64,000 nucleotides of DNA from Actinobacteria bacterium UBA2184 (GTDB lineage: Bacteria; Actinomycetota; Coriobacteriia; Anaerosomatales; Anaerosomataceae), in assembly GCA_002328745.1 (NCBI GenBank), contig DCVQ01000009.1:64351-128350 (forward strand), given 5' to 3'. The translations under genes and the position numbers were made by a program. The notes beneath the pieces were generated by a model. It worked only from the letters and a program-made list of their open reading frames with translations, did no database searches and had not been told where the DNA came from. Shown one piece after another: positions 33,701-41,642 of the stretch; position 1 is the stretch's first letter, and each line of letters begins with the position of its first letter.

Positions 33701-36310
33701 TCAGCCCACCCCGAGAAGAGCCCGGGCCCCGGCAAGCGCCGCATCGATGCCCGACGCGTCCTTGCCGCCGGCCTGAGCCATCTGCGGCTTGCCGCCTCCT
33801 CCGCCACCCACATGGGGCGCCATGGCCTTGATGAGCGCACCGGCGTCGAATCCCGCCGAGACGGCGGCGTCGGTGCCCGTGGCGAGCAGCAGCACCGCCC
33901 CGGCGTTGACGCCCACAAGGAGCACCGCGCCCTCGGACCCGCGCAGACCGTCCGCGATCTCGCGCAGCGCACCCGCGTCGGCTCCGTCCACGCGCCCGAC
34001 CTTCAGCACGTACCCGGCCGGGACACGCCATTCCTCAACGTCCTCGCCGCCCGCGCCGCGGGCACGCGCGGTGCGCGCCGCCTGCTCGGCGTCCTTCACG
34101 CGACGCTGGAGGGCCACGACCTTGCCGGGGAGCTCCGCCGTCCGCGTCTTGAGGGACATGTTGAGCTCGCCGAGGACGTCCTCCTCGGCGTACACGTACC
34201 CGAGCGCGTCGAAGCTCGTCACGGCCTCGATGCGCCGCAGGTTGGCGCCCACGGAGCCCTCGGAGACGATCTTGAGAAGACCGATCTCGCTCGACCGCGC
34301 GATGTGCGTCCCGCCGCAGAGCTCCTTGCTGAAGTTGCCGACCTCGAGCACGCGGACGATCTCGCCGTACTTCTCGCCGAACAGCGCGGTCACGCCCATC
34401 TCGCGAGCGGTCGCGAGCGATGTCTCGTAGTTGCGGACCGGATGGTTCTCCATGATCTTGCGGTTGGCCATCTCCTCGATGCGCCGGAGCTGGTCGGCTC
34501 CCGGAGACTCGAAGTGGGTGAAGTCGAACCGCAGCCGGTCTGGCGCGACCAGCGAGCCGGACTGCCGCACGTGATCGCCGAGTATCAGCCGAAGCGCCCA
34601 GTGCAGCACGTGAGTGGCGGTGTGGTTGCGCCGGATACGCTCGCGCCGCAAGACGTCGATGGCGGCCAGCACCGTGCCGCCGACGGAAAGCGACCCTGAC
34701 TCCAGGCGACCGATGTGAGCGATGACGCCCGGCACGGGGAAGTGTGTGTCGGTCACCACGAAGCGAGCGCCCTCGGCGACGATGGTGCCGGTGTCGCCCA
34801 CCTGCCCGCCCTGCTCGGCGTAGAAGGGCGTGGATGCGAGCACGATCTCGGCCTCGGCGCCCGCCTCGATGCGGTCGACCGCGCCCCCGCTGGTCACCAG
34901 CCCGACTACGGCGCTTTCAGCCTCGTCGCGCGCGTACCCGACGAACTCGGTCGGGCCCGCCGAGCGCGCGATGCCGTCGAACGCGCTGCCGAACGACGAC
35001 CAGGACTCGTCCTTGACCGCGGCGCGGGCGCGCTCGCGCTGCGCGTCCATCGCGGTGGTGAACGCGGCCTCGTCGACGGACAGCCCGGCCTCGGCCGCGA
35101 TCTCCGAGGTCAGCTCGTACGGGAAGCCGTAGGTGTCGTGCAGCGCGAACGCCTCGCCGCCGTCGAGGACGTCGGCGCCGGCGGCCTTCGTCCGCTCGAT
35201 CGCGGTCGCGAGGAATGCGAGCCCCTGACGCAGCGTCGCGCCGAAGCGCTCCTCCTCCGAGATGACGATCCGCCGGATGAGGTCGGCGTGCTCGAGAAGC
35301 TCCGGATACGGGCCACCCCACCGCTCGATCACGGTGTCGATGAGGCGGATCATGAACGCGTCCTCCACGCCGAGCAGCCGCCCGTGGCGGATGGCACGCC
35401 TCAGCAGCCGACGGAGGACGTAGCCGCGGCCATCGTTGGCGGGCAGCACGCCGTCGGCGATGAGGAACGCGACCGCGCGCGCGTGGTCGGCGAGGATGCG
35501 AAGCGACACGTCGGTCCGCGGGCCAGCGCCGAGCGAAACGCCCGAGAGACTCTCGCCCACCGCCACCAGCTCGCGCAGGTCGTCGGTCTCGAAGTTGGTG
35601 TGGACGCCCTGCATGATGGCCGCGACGCGCTCGAGGCCCATGCCGGTGTCGATGTTCTTCTTCGGCAGCGGCTCGAGCGTGCCGTCCTCCTGCCGGTCGT
35701 ACTGCATGAAGACGAGGTTCCAGTACTCCACGTAGCGGTCGCAGTCGCAGCCAGGCGCGCATGTCTCGCTGCCGCAGCCCACCTCGGGGCCCTGGTCGAA
35801 GTACAGCTCGGAGCACGGCCCGCAGGGACCCGTGGGACCCGCGGACCAGAAGTTGTCCTTCGCGCCCATGCGCACGATGCGCTCCTGCGGCACTCCGATC
35901 TCATCGCGCCAGATGGCCTCGGCCTCGTCGTCGTCCTCGTAGATGGAGAACCACAGCCGGTCAGGATCCATGCCGAGGACCTTGGTCGAGTACTCGTACG
36001 CCCAGGCGCACGCTTCGCTCTTGAAGTAGTCGCCGAAGCTGAAGTTGCCGAGCATCTCGAAGAAGCTGTGGTGACGGCCGGTGGTGCCGATGATGTCGAT
36101 GTCGGTGGTGCGCGCGCACTTCTGGCAGGTGGTGGCGCGCGTCACGCCGATGTCGCGCGCGCCTAGGAAGACCGGCTTGAACTGCACCATTCCCGCGGAC
36201 GTCAGCAACAGCGAGGGGTCGTCGGGCACGAGCGAGGATGAGGGCAGGCGCTTACAGCCCTTGCTCTCGAAGTACAACAGGAAGCTCTCGCGGATCTCGG
36301 CTGACTTCAC
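33701..36310 (-). CDS. alaS: Alanyl-tRNA synthetase
   Basis: The 869-residue class II synthetase attaches Ala to tRNA-Ala and edits mischarged Ser and Gly. Catalytic domain: MKSAEIRESFLLYFESKGCK, LLLTSAGMVQFKPVFLG, TTGRHHSFFEMLGNFSFGDY. The editing-domain zinc site is in HTATHVLHWALR and CGGTHIARSSEIG. The C-terminal DHHA1 region ends GGGGGKPQMAQAGGKD. Length matches the family. It lies between the AI-2E-type permease gene and ruvX. No T-box or other leader was seen in the 30-base gap upstream. Confidence 0.97.
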   Translation of the reverse strand: MKSAEIRESFLLYFESKGCKRLPSSSLVPDDPSLLLTSAGMVQFKPVFLGARDIGVTRATTCQKCARTTDIDIIGTTGRHHSFFEMLGNFSFGDYFKSEACAWAYEYSTKVLGMDPDRLWFSIYEDDDEAEAIWRDEIGVPQERIVRMGAKDNFWSAGPTGPCGPCSELYFDQGPEVGCGSETCAPGCDCDRYVEYWNLVFMQYDRQEDGTLEPLPKKNIDTGMGLERVAAIMQGVHTNFETDDLRELVAVGESLSGVSLGAGPRTDVSLRILADHARAVAFLIADGVLPANDGRGYVLRRLLRRAIRHGRLLGVEDAFMIRLIDTVIERWGGPYPELLEHADLIRRIVISEEERFGATLRQGLAFLATAIERTKAAGADVLDGGEAFALHDTYGFPYELTSEIAAEAGLSVDEAAFTTAMDAQRERARAAVKDESWSSFGSAFDGIARSAGPTEFVGYARDEAESAVVGLVTSGGAVDRIEAGAEAEIVLASTPFYAEQGGQVGDTGTIVAEGARFVVTDTHFPVPGVIAHIGRLESGSLSVGGTVLAAIDVLRRERIRRNHTATHVLHWALRLILGDHVRQSGSLVAPDRLRFDFTHFESPGADQLRRIEEMANRKIMENHPVRNYETSLATAREMGVTALFGEKYGEIVRVLEVGNFSKELCGGTHIARSSEIGLLKIVSEGSVGANLRRIEAVTSFDALGYVYAEEDVLGELNMSLKTRTAELPGKVVALQRRVKDAEQAARTARARGAGGEDVEEWRVPAGYVLKVGRVDGADAGALREIADGLRGSEGAVLLVGVNAGAVLLLATGTDAAVSAGFDAGALIKAMAPHVGGGGGGKPQMAQAGGKDASGIDAALAGARALLGVG

Positions 36311-36340
36311 GTACGCGCTCTCCTTGCTGGACTCAGGTCG

Positions 36341-37555
36341 TCAGACGGTCTCGTCACCGGCCGGTGCGACGTCGCCCGGGGCGTTCTCGGCACCGTCGGC
36401 GTGGCACCCGTCAGTCTCGGTTTCATCTTCGTCGCTCCGGTGAACGCGGAACAGCGCGCCCTCTTCCGAGGCGATCTTGCGGTCGGTGTACTTCTCGTAG
36501 TAGTAGACGAACAGGCCCTTGGCGACCGCGGTCACGGGGATAGCGAGAACCATGCCCCAGAACCCGAACGCGGCGCCACCCACGAGCAGCGAGAATATCA
36601 CCGCGACGGGGTGCAGGTCGACCTGTTGCGACATCACGCGCGGCTGCACGAAGATCTCGGTCGACTGCTGGGCCGCCAGGATCACCAGGACCGCCCCGAC
36701 GATGTGCCAGCCCCCGACGAACGCGCCCGCGAGCGCGGCGATGACGGCCGCTATAGCAGGACCGACCCACGGGATGACGTTGAAGACGCCGGCGAGCAGC
36801 CCGATGACGAGCGAGTACGGGACCCCGATCACCGACAGGCCGACGATCACGATCACAGAGGTGACCGCCGAGAGGATGAACTGGCCGCGAAGGTAGCCGC
36901 CGAGCACCCGCGAGACCTTCGCGATGACCGTGGACGCCTCCTCCCGCCGCTTCGGTCCGGCGAGCATCACGAACTCGGCCCTGATCTTCGGCAGGTCCTT
37001 GAGCAGCCAGAACCCGAGCACGAGGCTCAGGAAGGCGTTGGCCAGGAAGGCGACGACCGCGCTTCCCGCGGTGAACGCCTCGCGTGCGAGGGCTGCCGAC
37101 AGCGATGCGACCTGCTCGCCGATCGTGCCCCTTAGGTTGAGAAGCGCCTCGTCGATCCATTCGGGAACGACCAGGCGCTCGTAGCGGTCCTGCCACTCGA
37201 TGAACAGCTCGTACGCCTTGTCGTAGTACGAGGGGAACGCCTTCACGAACTGCTGCAGCTGCTCGAAGATCGCCGGCACGAGGAAGACGATCGCAAGCGC
37301 CGAGACCGCCAGCATGAACACGTAGCAGACCAGCACGGCAGGCGCGCGTTTCCAGCCACGCTGCTCGAGCTTCTCCACCCAGCCCTTGAAGAGGTACACG
37401 ATCACCGTGGCGAGCAGGAAGGGCAGCAGCGCCGACGATATCTCGCCGACGATCCACCCGGCAACGCCGATCAGCAGACACACGCCCACGAGCGCCCACG
37501 ACGCCACGAGCACCCGGCTCCAGACGTCACGCTGCTGGGTCAGAGTCGAGCGCAC
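36341..37555 (-). CDS. AI-2E family membrane permease
   Basis: A 404-residue protein with about eight membrane segments in the PerM/YdiK/AI-2E exporter pattern: an N-terminal pair, a long extracytoplasmic loop with amphipathic helices, then a conserved cluster (GGYLRGQFILSAVTSVIVIV, GLLAGVFNVIPWVGPAIAA, FVQPRVMSQQVDLHPVAVIF, ALPVGG-like end). Substrates of this family are mostly unknown and AI-2 transport has been shown only for a few. The C-terminal 50 residues are acidic and polar. It starts directly after the sigma-factor stop codon and may be cotranscribed with the stress-response genes. Confidence 0.85.
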   Translation of the reverse strand: MRSTLTQQRDVWSRVLVASWALVGVCLLIGVAGWIVGEISSALLPFLLATVIVYLFKGWVEKLEQRGWKRAPAVLVCYVFMLAVSALAIVFLVPAIFEQLQQFVKAFPSYYDKAYELFIEWQDRYERLVVPEWIDEALLNLRGTIGEQVASLSAALAREAFTAGSAVVAFLANAFLSLVLGFWLLKDLPKIRAEFVMLAGPKRREEASTVIAKVSRVLGGYLRGQFILSAVTSVIVIVGLSVIGVPYSLVIGLLAGVFNVIPWVGPAIAAVIAALAGAFVGGWHIVGAVLVILAAQQSTEIFVQPRVMSQQVDLHPVAVIFSLLVGGAAFGFWGMVLAIPVTAVAKGLFVYYYEKYTDRKIASEEGALFRVHRSDEDETETDGCHADGAENAPGDVAPAGDETV

Positions 37556-38341
37556 CTAGACCTCCTCCATCACAAGATGCTCCCGGAGCGCGCGCAGGGT
37601 CTTGCGGAGCAGCCGTGACACCTGCATCTGCGAGATCCCGAGGCTCGTCGCGATCTCGGTCTGCGTGAGGCCCTGGAAGAACCGCAGGTACAAGACGTGC
37701 TGCTCCTGTGGGGTGAGGTACTTGAGAGCCTCGGCAAGCGTTGCGCGATCGTCGACGACGGCCATGAACTGATCGTCCTCGCCGATGTACTCCAGGATGC
37801 TGAACGCGTCGGTGCCGTCGTTGTTGCGATCGGTCTCGAGCGACACGAAGTTGTAGGCCTCGCTCGTCTCGAGCGCTTCGAGGACCTCCTCGGCCGTCAC
37901 GCCGAGGTACTCGCCGATCTCCAGGATTGTGGGAGAACGCTGCAGTTTCTGCGTGAGCTGGTCGATCGCCTGATTGACGCGGAACGAGAGCTCCTGGAGC
38001 CGCCGCGGCACCTTGATCGCCCAGCCCTTGTCACGGAAGTAGCGCTTCAGCTCGCCGACGATGGTCGGCGTCGCGTACGTCGTGAACTCCACGGCACGAC
38101 CGGTGTCGAAGCGGTCGATCGCCTTGATGAGCCCGATCGTCCCGACCTGGATGAGATCGTCGATCGGCTCGCCGCGGTTGCGGAATCGGCTGGCGAGGTA
38201 CTTCACCAGGTTGAGATACATGGTGATGAGCTCGTCCCGGGATGCCTCGTCACCGTTCTCGTGGTACAGCAAGAACAGCTCCCGCGTGCGGTTCTTGTCC
38301 CAGACGAGACGGCGCTCCTGTTTCTTCGCTGTCCTAGGCAC
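37556..38341 (-). CDS. SigB/SigF-type alternative sigma factor
   Basis: The 261-residue sigma-70 family protein has region 2 (YLNLVKYLASRFRNRGEPID, DLIQVGTIGLIKAIDRFD, VEFTTYATPTIVGELKRYF), region 3 (WAIKVPRRLQELSFRVNQAI) and region 4 (LTPQEQHVLYLRFFQGLTQT then the helix-turn-helix IATSLGISQMQVSRLLRKTL). The combination with FTTYATPTIVGE is typical of the SigB/SigF/SigG group used for general stress or sporulation. I start at GTG 38341, which overlaps the end of the RsbW-like gene by 8 bases and follows a GGGG ribosome site; translation is therefore coupled to its likely anti-sigma factor. Confidence 0.92.
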   Translation of the reverse strand: MPRTAKKQERRLVWDKNRTRELFLLYHENGDEASRDELITMYLNLVKYLASRFRNRGEPIDDLIQVGTIGLIKAIDRFDTGRAVEFTTYATPTIVGELKRYFRDKGWAIKVPRRLQELSFRVNQAIDQLTQKLQRSPTILEIGEYLGVTAEEVLEALETSEAYNFVSLETDRNNDGTDAFSILEYIGEDDQFMAVVDDRATLAEALKYLTPQEQHVLYLRFFQGLTQTEIATSLGISQMQVSRLLRKTLRALREHLVMEEV

Positions 38342-38735
38342 CGGCGTCCCCGGACCGGAGCGCGACGCGGCGGACGGCCCGAAGCGTGCATGTGTTCTCG
38401 CCACGCTCGAGGCTGAACTCATCGCAGACCGACTCAAGGATGAATGCGGCGTAGCCGCCGGGTGCGGCGCCTTCCGCATACTCCGCGGAGTACGGGAACG
38501 GACCGACCGAGATCGCGAGACCGTCTGCGGTGACCTCGAACCCGAACGTGATGCTCGCCGTCTCGTCGAGGCAGCCCGCAGCGAACACGAACGCCTCGTC
38601 GGCGGCCATCCGCACGTCGTCGACCTCGTCGTACGACATGCCGATCCTGCTCGCCAGCTCGGCGGCGGTCATGCGCACTGATTTCGCGTACTCACCGCGG
38701 GCCGGAACGGTCAGGGTGATCACGTCGTTGGTCAT
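38334..38735 (-). CDS. RsbW-like anti-sigma factor with degenerate ATPase motifs
   Basis: The 133-residue protein has the small GHKL fold of RsbW/SpoIIAB anti-sigma kinases and is coupled to the SigB-like gene, which is the usual arrangement. The N-box is altered: ADEAFVFAAG occupies the place of the usual SEAxTNAxxH, so the Asn that holds magnesium is missing. The G1 box is also not a clear DxGxG (ISVGPFPYSAEY here). The family normally binds its sigma factor and phosphorylates an antagonist. These changes suggest that it can bind but may not be a kinase. No RsbV homologue is nearby. The ATG at 38735 is preferred over 38771 because it fits the family N-terminus. Confidence 0.75.
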   Translation of the reverse strand: MTNDVITLTVPARGEYAKSVRMTAAELASRIGMSYDEVDDVRMAADEAFVFAAGCLDETASITFGFEVTADGLAISVGPFPYSAEYAEGAAPGGYAAFILESVCDEFSLERGENTCTLRAVRRVALRSGDAGA

Positions 38736-38767
38736 GCGTCCTCCTCGTGACGGGTCCGCGGACCTTG

Positions 38768-39100
38768 TCACCCTTTACGGAACTTCCTCAAGACCCGCAC
38801 GACGCCACGCGCCGCCGAGTTCACTGGCGACCTGATGAAGTCGCTCGCAGTCGACACCGCGTCTCCCACGTTCTCGGCCTGCGTGACGATGCCGTCGAGC
38901 CTCAGCAGCTCGACATTGATGGCGTCGACGGTCACGTCGGCCTTGTCGAGCAGCGGCACGATGCGCACGCGGATCTCCGAAACGGCCGTGCGCACCTCGG
39001 CGACCAGTCTGATGAGCACGACGACCGCATAGATACCCAGGAGCGCGAGCACGATCGCGATGATGGTGAGAGCCAAGCCGAGCGATTCAGGCATCGTCAT
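38768..39100 (-). CDS. DUF948-family small membrane protein
   Basis: The 110-residue protein has one membrane helix near the N-terminus (about 9-31, ALTIIAIVLALLGIYAVVVL) followed by a long amphipathic helical region (EVRTAVSEIRVRIVPLLDKA, LDGIVTQAENVGDAVS) characteristic of DUF948, a family of short general-stress proteins in Gram-positive bacteria. It is the first gene of the DUF948-RsbW-SigB run, with a 32-base gap to the next gene. Function is not known. Confidence 0.82.
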   Translation of the reverse strand: MTMPESLGLALTIIAIVLALLGIYAVVVLIRLVAEVRTAVSEIRVRIVPLLDKADVTVDAINVELLRLDGIVTQAENVGDAVSTASDFIRSPVNSAARGVVRVLRKFRKG

Positions 39101-39127
39101 CCCCTACCCGCTTCGTCGCTGACGGCC

Positions 39128-39143
39128 ATACCCGCTCAGTGTA
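39128..39143 (-). promoter_or_regulatory. Candidate promoter elements upstream of the DUF948-RsbW-sigma operon
   Basis: Two overlapping candidates lie in the 56-base gap. TACACT (39143-39138) could be a housekeeping -10. GGGTAT (39133-39128) is an exact match to the -10 of SigB-type promoters, at a suitable distance from the DUF948 start. The matching GTTT-type -35 is weak. An autoregulated SigB-type promoter is possible. Confidence 0.35.
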
Positions 39144-39156
39144 GCAAAGGCCGTGC

Positions 39157-40473
39157 TCAGAGGGCATGGTCGGTCGGGTCCGTCGCCTGCCCGTCACGCA
39201 GCGAGGAGCGCCGCTTCGGCCGGTAGTAGCGCTTGGCCTCGAGCCCCTCCGGCAGGTACTGTTGCTCTACCCATCCGCTCGGGTCGTCATGCGGGTACCG
39301 GTACGCCGGATAGCGATCAGCGCCCGGCCGGTGGCGATCGCGGAGGTGATCGGGCACAGCGCGCGCTTCCCCCTCCCGGACATCTGCCAGCGCGCCATCG
39401 ATGGCGAGGTACGCGGCGTTGTCTTTTGGCGCGAGCGCAAGGTAGATGGCCGCGTGCGCCAGGCTGATGCGCGCCTCCGGCCAGCCGATCGACTCGGCGG
39501 CCTTGAACGCGGCGTGGGCCACCAGCAGCGCCTGCGGGTCGGCCATGCCGATGTCCTCCGAGGCCAGGATGAGCATCCGGCGCGCGATGAACTTGGGGTC
39601 CTCGCCACCGTGCACCATGCGTGCGAGCCAGTAGACCGCAGCATCCGGGTCCGAGCCGCGGATCGACTTGATGAACGCCGAGATGATGTCGTAGTGGACG
39701 TCGCCGCTCTTGTCGTACGGCAGCGTCCGGGTGGCGCTGGCGCGCGCGACGTGATCGGCGCCGATGCGGGGCGTCTCGCCGGCCACCTCCTCGCGCGTCG
39801 CGAGTTGCGCCGCGAGCTCGAGGGTCGTGAGCGCGATCCGCGCGTCCCCTCCCGCCCGCGTCACGATGTGCTGAAGCGCGTCGGGCGCGACCCCGAGCGT
39901 GCCGCCGAACCCACGCTCGGGGTCGGCGAGCGCCCGCTCGACGATCGCGCGGATGTCGGCGTCGGCGAGCGGAACGAACTCGACGATCGTCGAGCGGCTG
40001 ATGAGAGGGGCGTTGACCTCGAAGAAGGGGTTCTCGGTGGTGGCGCCGATGAGCACGACCAGACGGTCCTCGACCGCGTGCAGCAGCGCATCCTGCTGCG
40101 ACTTGTTGAACCGGTGGATCTCATCGATGAAGAGGATCGTGCGGCCACCGCCCATCTTCAGCCGCTCCCGTGCGCCGTCGATGACGGCACGCACGTCCTT
40201 CACGCCGGCGTTGACCGCCGAGAGCTCGGCCCAGTGCGCGCGCGTCATCCCCGCGATGATGCGCGCCAGGCTCGTCTTCCCCGTGCCGGCCGGTCCGTAG
40301 AGGATCAGCGAGGAGAGCGCGTCGAGCTCGATGGTGGTCCGCAGGATGGATCCCGGACCGAGCGCGGTCTCCTGCCCTACGAACTCGTCGAGCGTTCGCG
40401 GCCGCATGCGCGCGGCGAGCGGCGCCCCGGTCTCGAGGCGCCGCTCGGCTGCATCATCGAAGAGATCGCGCAT
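39157..40473 (-). CDS. rarA: Replication-associated recombination ATPase RarA/MgsA
   Basis: The 438-residue AAA+ ATPase has Walker A YGPAGTGKTSLARIIAG, Walker B ILFIDEIHRFNKSQQDALL, sensor region IGATTENPFFEVNAPLISRS and the C-terminal tetramerisation domain (AAVYWLARMVHGGEDPKFIA, ARRMLILASEDIGMADPQAL). RarA acts at stalled replication forks and interacts with SSB. It lies near aspS and a 6S RNA candidate, the same neighbourhood as in Bacillus. It starts 6 bases after the lipoprotein gene. Confidence 0.95.
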   Translation of the reverse strand: MRDLFDDAAERRLETGAPLAARMRPRTLDEFVGQETALGPGSILRTTIELDALSSLILYGPAGTGKTSLARIIAGMTRAHWAELSAVNAGVKDVRAVIDGARERLKMGGGRTILFIDEIHRFNKSQQDALLHAVEDRLVVLIGATTENPFFEVNAPLISRSTIVEFVPLADADIRAIVERALADPERGFGGTLGVAPDALQHIVTRAGGDARIALTTLELAAQLATREEVAGETPRIGADHVARASATRTLPYDKSGDVHYDIISAFIKSIRGSDPDAAVYWLARMVHGGEDPKFIARRMLILASEDIGMADPQALLVAHAAFKAAESIGWPEARISLAHAAIYLALAPKDNAAYLAIDGALADVREGEARAVPDHLRDRHRPGADRYPAYRYPHDDPSGWVEQQYLPEGLEAKRYYRPKRRSSLRDGQATDPTDHAL

Positions 40474-40479
40474 GGGAGA

Positions 40480-41028
40480 TCAGTCGGTCGCTCGTTCGAC
40501 CTCGCGCTTGATGTACCCGCGATCCACGAACCCGCGCCAGCGCCAGGTGATGAAACCGCCGCGGTCGACCGCGATGAGATGCGGCGTCGAAGTGACGCTC
40601 AGCTCGCCCGCGTACATCACGGCGGCAACCGACTCGAAAGCCGGCGCACCCTGGTCATCGACCTTGCCGACGTCGAACGTGACCAGATCGATCAGGCCGC
40701 GATACTCGTTGATCACGTAGTCGACCTCGACCCGAAGGTCACCCGTCACGTCCTGGCGGGAGTCGTAGAACAGGATGAGCATCGCGCGGCCAGCCGCGAG
40801 CTTGTCGGCCAGCACTGCCGGCGTTTCCGTCGTGTCGAAGGACGGGAACGCCACAGGCTCGAAATCGGCCGTGTTGAACGAGCGATCGGTAGCGTACGTG
40901 GTGCCGGGCGCCGCGGGAACGGTGGCAGGCGCCACCGGCGGGGTGGGCGCCGGGAGTTCCTCGGGCGCGCATCCGGCGAGACTGGCGACAAGTAGTGCTG
41001 CGACGAGTGCTGCGACGGTCTTCTGCAT
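40480..41028 (-). CDS. Lipoprotein with thioredoxin-like domain
   Basis: A 182-residue product starting at ATG 41028 (GGAGGAGA upstream). Residues 1-20 form a lipoprotein signal (LVASLAGC, lipidated Cys20), followed by a Pro/Ala-rich spacer. The rest resembles a thioredoxin fold: RAMLILFYDSRQDVTGDLRV as strand and helix, LIDLVTFDVGKVDDQGAPAF, and the cis-Pro region SVTSTPHLIAVDRGG. The usual CxxC is absent (Asp-Ser-Arg-Gln in its place), so it cannot act as a normal disulfide oxidoreductase. Role unknown; a cytochrome- or envelope-related function is conceivable but not shown. Confidence 0.75.
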   Translation of the reverse strand: MQKTVAALVAALLVASLAGCAPEELPAPTPPVAPATVPAAPGTTYATDRSFNTADFEPVAFPSFDTTETPAVLADKLAAGRAMLILFYDSRQDVTGDLRVEVDYVINEYRGLIDLVTFDVGKVDDQGAPAFESVAAVMYAGELSVTSTPHLIAVDRGGFITWRWRGFVDRGYIKREVERATD

Positions 41029-41059
41029 CTGTCTCCTCCACTGGTGAGGCCGCAACGAA

Positions 41060-41225
41060 CCCCGCCCTGCGTGGTCGGCCGGGTGAACCTGCCGTAGCAG
41101 GTGGGTGCCCTTACCGCAGTTCCGCGCTTCCCCGTGACGGGGATACCACTTTCCTGCGCGATCGGGGCTCCCGGCAGAGAGGTGTTGGTTCGACCGCTCG
41201 AGCCGATTCCACGCAAGGCAAGGCT
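41060..41225 (-). ncRNA. ssrS: 6S RNA candidate
   Basis: The minus-strand sequence forms the 6S RNA architecture. A closing stem of 15 contiguous pairs joins 41223-41209 to 41074-41060; after a 2-base bulge, five more pairs join 41206-41202 to 41079-41075. A large central bubble follows, with a small hairpin on its 3' side (ACCTGC-TACG-GCAGGT, 41102-41087), and a terminal arm capped by CCCCG-TCA-CGGGG. Length (about 165 nt) fits. 6S RNA binds housekeeping RNA polymerase by mimicking an open promoter. The position between aspS and rarA parallels Bacillus. A TACGAT element lies at the right distance upstream. I made this call by hand folding, without covariance-model support. Confidence 0.8.
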
Positions 41226-41230
41226 TCATT

Positions 41231-41236
41231 ATCGTA
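41231..41236 (-). promoter_or_regulatory. Candidate -10 for 6S RNA
   Basis: The minus strand reads TACGAT followed by AATGAA and the first base of the 6S closing stem, so transcription would begin at about 41225. The -35 region is weak (TTTCAC at 17 bases). Confidence 0.45.
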
Positions 41237-41327
41237 GCACCATCGGCATCCGAGTGAAACGCGCTGCTTGCTGAAGCGCCCCACAGCGACGAACGCACGT
41301 GCGCTTCCCCGCAATCGCCCCCACCCC

Positions 41328-41633
41328 TTAGGAGCGGTCCGCCGTTGCGGCGAGGGCAGCCTGCACCCGTGCCGTGAGACGCCGGTGCACCGTGACGAAG
41401 CCCGCCGACAGCAGCGCCCCGCCCGCCATCACGACCGCCGCGAGCGCCGGCCGGTCGAGCAGCTCCCACGCGGCTGAGGCCGCGAGCCCGAGCAGGGCGA
41501 TGACGCCGACGGCGCGTGTCCACCGACCGTAGCCGGAAGCGGCGAGATCCCACCGGTACGCGTTTCCGATGAGCACGAACGCGACGCAGGCGGCGATGAC
41601 GATGCCGGTCGAGACCCACACTGAGAGCGGCAC
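41328..41633 (-). CDS. Small unrecognised membrane protein
   Basis: A 101-residue protein with three predicted membrane helices (about 7-24, 40-57 and 63-82) and a short basic C-terminus (HRRLTARVQAALAATADRS). No family recognised and no catalytic residues evident. It lies 9 bases after aspS and before the 6S RNA candidate. Codon use and composition match the neighbours, and the frame has a normal start, so it is probably real. Confidence 0.6.
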   Translation of the reverse strand: MPLSVWVSTGIVIAACVAFVLIGNAYRWDLAASGYGRWTRAVGVIALLGLAASAAWELLDRPALAAVVMAGGALLSAGFVTVHRRLTARVQAALAATADRS

Positions 41634-41642
41634 GCGAACCTC

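Noticed and set aside
41060..41225. Cobalamin riboswitch, SRP RNA or RNase P RNA in the aspS-rarA gap
   Set aside because: The conserved cores of these RNAs are missing, while the long closing stem with central bubble fits 6S RNA.
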